Below are positions 56,000 to 64,000 of a DNA stretch of 64,000 nt, piece after piece. A model generated the notes under the pieces. The model was not told the origin of the DNA, did not search any database, and saw only the letters and a list, made by a program, of their open reading frames with translations. This DNA is from Sinotaia quadrata (Eukaryota; Mollusca; Gastropoda; Architaenioglossa; Viviparidae), in the NCBI GenBank assembly GCA_028829895.1, contig CM054181.1, forward strand, positions 62,445,759 to 62,509,758, given 5' to 3'. Made by a program: the position numbers and the translations under genes. Position 1 is the first letter of the stretch. Each line of letters begins with the position of its first letter.

Positions 56000-56354
56000 T
56001 GCTTATGATAGGGCAGACATCTACTTTTTCATTTCAAAAGATTAGTCCTGCTAACATTTAACACAAGTGTTGCTTATGATAGGGCAGACATCTACTTTTT
56101 CATTTCAAAAGATTAGTCCTGCTAACATTTAACACAAGTGTTGCTTATGATAGGGCAGACATCTACTTTTTCATTTCAAAAGATTAGTCCTGCTAACATT
56201 TAACACAAGTGTTGCTTATGATAGGGCAGACATCTACTTTTTCATTTCAAAAGATTAGTCCTGCTAACATTTAACACAAGTGTTGCTTATGATAGGGCAG
56301 ACATCTACTTTTTCATTTCAAAAGATTAGTCCTGCTAACATTTAACACAAGTGT
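56000..56354. repeat. 71-bp minisatellite, five identical copies
   Basis: Units start TGCTTATGATAGGGCAGACA at 56000, 56071, 56142, 56213 and 56284. I see no base difference between units, so the array is recent. About 1 kb downstream of the CTCF stop. Confidence 0.95.
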
Positions 56355-56784
56355 TGCCCAAGGTATGCTGATGAGATTCTATATTTTGATTTGTTATGAG
56401 TACTGATATGGTTCATAGTAATAAAAGATGCCACATCCATTCAGCATACACCAAGAAAGAGCAACTTTCTTAGTGTATTTTTATGGGGTTGAAGGTGCAA
56501 GAGGTTATGAAATTTACAGAGTATTGTTTGCCCCAGTATAGAGGCAATAGTAATTCAAAGTGTGTATGAAAGAATAGAGAAATTTAAAGCAAGTCAGACA
56601 ATTGTTTTTGGTAGATTACAAAATGGTGCCACAACTATTGTTGCTAATCCCTGGTTCATCATCTATTCACATAAGTTGTTAATGACAGTATCAAAGCTAC
56701 TGTTTAAGATCAAACAGCTGTTGTTGATAATCCATGGACTGATCACCCATCCACCTGAATTGGAAAGTGTAGTATCCATCAAAG

Positions 56785-56960
56785 CTATTAGCTTCAAATA
56801 AAGGCTAATCTCAAACAAAACTATCAGCTTCAAATAAAGGCCTAACAATCTAAAACAATGCTGTTAGCTTCAAATAAAGGTCAAACAGCCTCAAACAACT
56901 TATTAGCTTCAAATAAAGGCCAGTCTCAAACAATGTTATTAATTTAAAATAAAGGCCAAA
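56785..56960. repeat. AATAAA-bearing tandem repeat
   Basis: Five diverged units of 36-40 bp, each with TTAGCTTCAAATAAAGGC or a close form; AATAAA at 56797, 56833, 56873, 56912 and 56948. Confidence 0.8.
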
Positions 56961-57059
56961 CAACTGTTGTGATAATCTTAGGACTTGTCGCCACTACACC
57001 CGAATTGCAGATAGTAATCCCAAACAATGCTATTAGCTTCACAAAAGGCTGAACAGCCA

Positions 57060-60000
57060 CTGTTGATAAACCAAGGATTCACTGATTCACCTGAATTGCA
57101 AAGAATAATATTGAATACACCTGTTCATTTTGAACAACTGTTATTCATAATCCCATGACTGATTTCCCCATTCATTACAATTGCAGATCGCAGTATCAAA
57201 TAAAGCCATGAGACTTGTTTAAAATCCCCTATCTGGTATCATCCAGTTTTGCCAGAACGCAATATTACATGATCAGATGTTGTTGAGGGTAGCACGAAAG
57301 AAATTGCTAGAAATTTTGTCCCTTAGTTCCAGATAATGCCTCTGAGAATCTTGAGTATTACATTCAGATTGTGCGAAGTTGGTTCTAAAGCAGATAAGCA
57401 CACACATGAAGATATTTTAATCTCTTTACATTATCCTTGCGAACACTCTTTTAGCACAATTCTCCATAGTGTACAAATTAACTTGCTTTCTGTATATAGT
57501 AAGCATATGCTTTCAGAAGCAGATTATTTTACTCTCAGTCTCAGTAAAAAATCTTCATCAATGAGAAATAAGAGATATTATTCTTTGACCAGTCTTGCAC
57601 CCTTTGAATTATTAATTTTTATGAAGAATACTATAGTTCTCTCTATCTAATACCATGTTTTATTGCTTTTTTTTTTAACCACACATCATACAACTTTTAA
57701 ATACTTTATTACAGTTTAATTATATATATTTAATTTATAGTATGTCTAATACATCTAAATTTTATTTGAATACTTGGTAGTAAATTGACATCCACTTTTT
57801 GTAAAAGATGCCTTGGAGAGTTTTCAAAAAATTCATTCCATACTAAAGTGTTTAACGAAACCATAACAAAACTTCATATATAATTTTAGTAATTGTGTAA
57901 GATTCTGTAAAGGAGCTAATAATTTCAAAGATAAGAACTAGCTCACATATATTAAATTTACATTAACTTACATAAACCCCTTAAATATACTATGGCCTAC
58001 TCATTCTTTGGTCCCACAATAATTTTAAAAAAAACAAAACAGATTCCTATTTTCTGTCAAATTGAGGTGGATGAACACAATACAAAGGCGATAATGCAGT
58101 TAGCAAGAATACATGTATTGCAATAAAAACTATGTGAACTTTATAATATAGTTTTGGTGGAGTGAACAAATGTGTAATGTGGTAATGGTTGCAGGCAACT
58201 AAATAGTATTTAAGATGAAGGTAAGCATCTCGACACATTTGATATTCTCAGTCATGCAAATCATACCTGACAAAAAGTAGGTGAGATAAAAGTGCATAAG
58301 ATTAAGATCAATCTTCTGATGGCTGATTTAATATATGAAATAGGAGCACGATTAATGCATTACAAGTACTTGTAACATCATCGATAATAGTTGTTCAAAA
58401 GAAACTCATGAATATAATGAAAGATGCAAGATAAGTGTTTATGGAAAAACTTAGAAAAGATAAACCCAGTCCAGCCTAGGAAAATCTGTATGTCTAGTAT
58501 TTTTACTCTAATTACTACACTGAATGAGAGTGGATCTGTTGTGTTTGTTTATTTCATTTTTGCTTCTAAATTAGGTAGCAACATATGATGTCTGCAGGTG
58601 GAAAGTGATATGGCTCCTAAGCACTCCACATTTAAAGAATAATTTTGACGTAAAATAAAACATTGCTTTCTAGAAAAGTTTTTTTTAAACCAATACTAGT
58701 GCATCTATATAGAATAATAAAATATATAAAATTATGGTATTTTGTTACCATTTAGTTAAGATTTTAACAAGATATTAAAGCGTTTGTGTGTGTATATAAT
58801 TTTATGTGTTGTGTAGTGATGTATTTGTACTCAGGTTGACATCATGATCCCTCCTATAATTAATTATATTATTTATCAGTATGACATAAATATCGGGACA
58901 TTTTTAACGTGGATATTGATGAAGCACAATTTAGGAAGCATTTTAATAACAACTGTCATTTGAAATGCCATCATTTTGTTAAAATTACTAAAGCAATGAA
59001 ACTAGCCTAAAGGTAATGGTTTGGTTATTTACATATTTCTATTTTCGATAATTAAAAGGAGAAATGGAGAGTAACAATTCTATTTAAAACTAATACATAT
59101 ACATAGATTTCCAAATCAGAGTAAGTTTTTAAAAAAAAAAATTATTATTATTATACGGTGAAATGCCCTTTATGAAAAGTTCACGTGTGATGTCTGGCAA
59201 TCGTCTGCTTTTTACGTTGATTATATTTATCAGTAGACGTACCAAAGGGGATACCACTGCGCGAAATGGAATAAATTTCTTTTATAGTAGTCTTTCTTGA
59301 GGGAAAAAAAAAAATATCGTTATTTTTTTTTTAAAGTTTTGGATCCTAAAATCCCTCTTTGAGCGTAAGTCTGAAAGCTTCCTGTCACCAAGATGAATCC
59401 ACTGATATATGAAATGTTGGATGAGAATTCTTAGGTTTTATAGAAGACACAATATTACATGTATTTAATATATTTCATGTATACCAATATAAGCATATGT
59501 AAGTGCAAAGTACGTCCAAGAAATTAATGGAAATGGAATTAATATAAACCTAATCCTCGATCGGAATTTGCAGAACTTTACCATGAAAGACAAAATCAAG
59601 ATTATGGCTATAGCATTAGCAATTATCAACAAAATTTATTGAGTTAATCTAATGTTCTAGTCAAAGACGTGTGTGTATAATACATGTGTGCGTATAACAC
59701 GTGACTGTATCTGTGCAATATATGTGTGAAAATATGTACTGTGTATATGTGAATACAAAGAATATAAAAATTTTCTAGCAGACTTGACACCTCTAAATTT
59801 TATCTCCCCTCCCCTTAATAATCTTAATAATAATAATAATAATTAATCAGCACGCGGAATAATTGAATTGCCATGTTTTTGTGCACAAACTAGTGGTAAA
59901 GCTTTAGTACGGTTTGTATAAGATATTTAGAAAATAAATAAAATTCTATAATCCACAAATATGCACTTGTAGTAACTGCACTCTTAGCATCATGTATTTT

Positions 60001-61164
60001 TAAAAATTAAATGTTTAGAGTAGTTTATTGCTGAAAGAGTGTATTAGTTAATAAATCCCGAGTGCATGTCTTGTACTCTGACCATTTAATGTTCGCAACA
60101 CATATATTTACCAGCTGCATAGGAGTACTCCCCAAGAAGTGCATTGCTCAGTAGCAAAGTTTTACCCCCCTTTATCTATTATTTATTAGCGTGAGCGATG
60201 AAGTCAAACGAGGACTAACACCAGGATGCATAACTATAGCTTGAAGGAAGCTTAGTCATTATTGTCATCGATACGCGGCACTCCTGTTAACGTACGTGTC
60301 ATTTAAAGACTCGCGTGCATCATAAACGTCATATGCGTCATTGGTGGTGATCTCATTCATCACTGAGAGCTTTGGATCGTATGTGACCTAGATCCGAACC
60401 CCACAAATGTTGCCTTTTGCAGTGTTAGTATATATATCACTTAGCAAATAATATTCATAATTCCACATAAAATCCGTGGTAAAACGTATTTTCCAAGGTA
60501 ACATACCTTAATAGAATGTACTAAAACACCATTTTCATAAACGTACTTTTATTTTCATTTGAATTTTACTCAAAATACGTTATACATAGATAATTAGTAT
60601 AGTCAATGTATAATGAAAAACGTTACAATTTAAAAAAATATTTATAAAATGACAAGAGGTTGAGCGCATGGGGGGGGGGGGGGGCAAAATCTTGTAATTT
60701 ATTATAATGTCTAATGCTGTTAGTAAGACAATTATATGGACACTTATTTTTATTAAAAAATGTAACAAAATCAACTTGGATCACTTTCACTATATAAACC
60801 AAATATCCGCATTGGGCGCGGCAAGTATAATCAATTAAAAGACTACGAATAAATAAGTAAGAACTTCTTATGGTCAAGACGGCATTGACATCAGCGACGG
60901 CGAGAGAAAAACTAAATAAATGAAATGTAATTTTTCTGAAAATCCCAAAATGCTTCGCGGGCCGCACAAAATGCCCTCATAGACCGCGTGTTTGAGACAA
61001 ATCTATGCATGTTAGATTTTGCGAGACTATAATTGTCTGAGAACAGGGAGATAATTCCAAAAGTCGCTGCATGAATGATACTGGCTGCTTTGAAAGCAAA
61101 TGTACTCTTACTAATATCTCTCCTAATGCCAAGGTAGGTCCCAATGAAATTTCTTTATGCGCGC

Positions 61165-61202
<38 letters not shown>

Positions 61203-61945
61203 CCTTCTGTGAGATAAACTTCATTTTAATAGTTGTTTTTTTCATTAATCTGACGGGTTATTGCTATTCCTGTTTTAAACGCAGTGAAAGCAACTTAATT
61301 ATGAAAACAATGTCATAAATAATTCAATCTGTTGATTTATGCAGAAAACACCAAAAGCATAGCGTTTTAATGAGGAACAAGTACTGAACAACTCTCTCAT
61401 TAATTTACTTCTCAAATTTCATCGAATCTGACATGATTAGATTTACGGTAATATCCAAAATGTCAATTTGACAAAGCGACCAACTTTGACTTTTGTGGAG
61501 GCTACTGACAAAAACGCTTACAGATCATTGAGATCAGTGATGTCAACAACAACAATAAAATATAAAAATCTAACATCATTGTAAGCTCATGCCCTTCTTG
61601 TAGAGAGCTATGGATTTATTCATAAACAGATTTAGCGGTGAAAGTATATAGGTGTTTCAAAACTATTTTGTCTTTAGCGTCTGTTTTTGGATTGTACCTC
61701 AGTACTTGTGAGAATTCTTCATCAACTATGAGCATATGTTGAGCTTTGAAATTCATTAATGGCCTCGCTAGTCAATAGTCGCCATGAACTGAAGGTTCTG
61801 CTTGTAATCGATTAAAATGTGCCCTGAAGGTTGTCCATAATCGTATTACCGTGTCATTGACGCGATAAGGCGGAATCACGTCACCAGCCACGTACGTCAC
61901 GTCAGTGACACGATAGTTGGATGGTAATGGTTCTGGCTCTTGCTT
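57060..61945. other. Intergenic stretch, CTCF to protease
   Basis: No gene recognised. Contents: a G-run at 60670-60683, a CpG-rich stretch at 60190-60410, (TG)17 at 61166-61200, AAT repeats near 59827, and a cluster of CGTCA motifs at 61877-61912 just downstream of the protease stop. Confidence 0.45.
61166..61200. repeat. (TG)17 microsatellite
   Basis: 35 bp of uninterrupted TG following a GCGCGC-like tgcgcgc. Confidence 0.95.
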
Positions 61946-62110
61946 TTAGCCCAGACTGGCTATAGTGTTGTGGATCCAGTTTAAAAACTGTGGCACGAAG
62001 GTGTATAAACCTGGTTGTCTTGGTAGTCCACACTCAGGACCGCTTGACACGATTCCAAAAATGGTGTTTGAATCCCCGCTGACACACATCAGAGGACCGC
62101 CGGAATCCCC
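61946..62110 (-). CDS. Last exon of a trypsin-like (S1) serine protease
   Basis: 54 codons and TAA. Starts after tcctacag with GDSGGPLMC, the S1 active-site serine motif, then [20 protein letters not shown] and [12 protein letters not shown], the usual end of the trypsin fold (CG..PGvYt.v..yl.WI). Cys pairing within the exon is as in the family. Only this exon is visible: I found no GWG or TAAHC exon on the minus strand up to 64000, so the His and Asp exons lie beyond. Substrate unknown. The gene converges tail to tail with CTCF. Confidence 0.85.
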   Translation of the reverse strand, partial: GDSGGPLMCVSGDSNTIFGIVSSGPECGLPRQPGLYTFVPQFLNWIHNTIASLG

Positions 62111-62117
62111 CTGTAGG

Positions 62118-64000
62118 AACATAGGAAGAATAATAAATGGAGAGCGATATTATTGTTGTCTGGGGCTTTTTATTTTGGGCCAGTTGTTGTTACATGCTTT
62201 TTGCGTTTTTCAAAATTATGGAACTATTTCACTTTTTTACAGCATGAGTTTTAGATGGCTTTTGTTTAAATGAGTTATTTAATGGCATTTTTTTGTGTAC
62301 GGGGGGGAGTGGGGGTTCTTCATACGGCCTCACCGCTTTGCCCGTTCTTTTGAGTCATAAATATCTCAATGCCTAGATATGAAATAATCTCCTAAAAATA
62401 TATATCCGTGCTTATATTTTCATTAAATCTGTAATTCTACTAAATTAAAAATATATTATAAGAAGATAACAAGAACTACATGACGTGTAGTTAGTAATTA
62501 TTCAAACTGAAGAATTGTGACGTTGTGTCTTTTGAAAGGTCAACATACTTTGTTACAACAACAAAGACCCAACAACAACTTCCATCTTCCCCTTAAAAAA
62601 AAAAACCAACTAAACAAAAGTGCACATCCACAACACTAAAAAACCCCATGCAACGTCATAGACCCATGAAGTTACCCTGCTAATTGCATTTTATTGTATC
62701 AAATTTTGTATGCAGAGCGTGCAAGATTATGAATAAGTTAGATGTACAGATTACAAACTAAACAGACAGAATGACAATCGTAACATTACTCAAAATATTC
62801 CATAGTACAACAGGAAAAAACACACATCTGCTGAAGTAATAGGCTTAAATAAATTTATTATACTTGAATGAATGGAGTAGCTTATTGTGTCAGTACAGAA
62901 GACATGTTCTCCGTACACTACGCCAACACCCAAAACTGGAATGTAGCTTATTGTGTCAGTACAGAAGACATGTTCTCCCTACACTACGTCAACACTCAAA
63001 ACTGGAATGTCATTCGTTGGAGCACACCTATAGTTTTGTTTCCATGCAAAGTGGAATGATGAAAAAGAATAAAAGAAAAAAAGATTAACTTTAATGACCA
63101 ATATCTATTTAAAAATCCTGTTATAGTACATTCTAACTATTTTCATTAGTGAGATGACAGACATATCGCGGTATCGAGTCTAAGCCATCTGTGGTCACTT
63201 GGACCATCACAAGAAGTTCCTACCCCTAGTTCATGAACCCACTCACTAAGTTAACAAACGTTGAGCTTATTATACCTGATTTCAGCATTTGTAGCTATCT
63301 TAATCTTCTATTTATTATAATATAACACTCATTGCTATGTTTTTAATGTTTTTATTTGCTTGCGTGCAGTGTTCTTAGCGTAGGGGGGGGGGGGGCAGTA
63401 AATCTAGGAAGCGCTTTGACATGTTGGGTCGAAGGTAGCTCAGTGGGTTTTGTTTCAACAGCCATGTAAAATGTTAGCTCGTGTACAATGCTGGACTTTG
63501 AGAATACATACTTTTATTGTTATATACTGTTTGACGTATATTTGTTAATTGTTTTCGGAAGTTATTTGTTGATTAATTCTATTGTATTTGTGTATTTTAT
63601 GATTTATGTGTGTGAGAAAGCTTTTCCTATAGTCTCTGCATTTTTAGGTCTAATTCCTACAAAATGTTAGTGAAGAATTATGTTTTCAAGCATATGATAA
63701 TCTTAGGATGATGGCAGCTTTCGGTCTAGGCCGATTTCGCTGCCTGTTGACAGAGTGAAGGGTGGTTGACAGGAGAGTTTAGAGTAGTAATGATGAATGG
63801 TGGCCGGTGAGTCCGTGGTGCTTGATGTTTGGCTGGTAGAGGCATGTACTAGCCCAGTTTTCCGTGGACTACTGCTGTGGTGTTTGGTGTTGTTGTTGTT
63901 ACTGTCCCCGGCGTTAGAGGGGAGAGGGATGAGATGTATCTTACAGAGCTCAAGCTGGTAGCAACCCCCCCCCCCCTGTCTGTCTCACTGGTGTCGTCAT
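62118..64000. other. Presumed protease intron and flank
   Basis: No further protease exon seen on the minus strand. Holds a 66-bp duplication (62877-63008), a G-run at 63384-63395, and from about 63700 a GC-richer stretch with a C-run at 63966. Confidence 0.4.
62877..63008. repeat. 66-bp direct duplication
   Basis: Two units starting GTAGCTTATTGTGTCAGTAC at 62877 and 62943, differing at few bases. Both plus-strand open frames over it are by-products of the repeat. Confidence 0.9.

Noticed and set aside
57336..57650. 104-codon plus-strand open frame
   Set aside because: Lone frame in AT-rich intergenic DNA with no domain, no splice context and no match I recognise.
61965..62273. 102-codon plus-strand open frame
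   Set aside because: Antisense to the serine protease exon, which encodes the recognisable GDSGGP end.
63428..63445. TAGCTCAGTGG, like a tRNA A box
   Set aside because: No B box or cloverleaf follows; not a tRNA or a clear SINE head.

Overview
The window is nuclear DNA from an animal: AT-rich, with intron-split genes, microsatellites, minisatellites and eroded transposons. A mollusc, perhaps a gastropod, is my best guess from the overall character (inference only). Most open frames in it are chance; real coding sequence was found by joining short exons across splice sites with reading phase checked at every junction.

Region 1 (minus strand, 30275 down to 455) is a nearly complete EDC4 / Ge-1 / HEDLS gene, the scaffold of the mRNA decapping complex in P-bodies. 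I can join 23 exons without breaking frame (about 1180 residues): a short N-terminus, a WD40-like propeller, a Ser/Thr/Pro-rich linker, an acidic stretch and the coiled-coil region. The C-terminal domain lies beyond base 1. Two of its introns look U12-type (one AT-AC, one GT-AG). There is also a phase-neutral candidate cassette exon, and two exon ends have been copied into intronic tandem arrays.

Region 2 (30276-39298) is the stretch between the divergent genes. It holds the EDC4 promoter with a YY1 consensus, an unexplained GC-rich exon-like island, an NRF1-like site beside a probable non-coding first exon of the next gene, and two CTCF-core-like motifs.

Region 3 (plus strand, 39329-55031) is a complete 11-coding-exon gene for a CTCF-type protein of 1034 residues with 11 zinc fingers. 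EDC4 and CTCF are also both at human 16q22.1, so the pair may be an old linkage.

Region 4 (55032-64000) holds the CTCF 3' flank with minisatellites and repeated AATAAA hexamers, then intergenic DNA, then the last exon of a trypsin-like serine protease on the minus strand (61946-62110), whose other exons lie beyond the window.

Mobile DNA includes an internally deleted hAT element with a perfect 8-bp target duplication, a dispersed hAT-like family with three copies in EDC4 introns (one broken by a pogo-like MITE), and a truncated non-LTR retrotransposon with a GATA tail.
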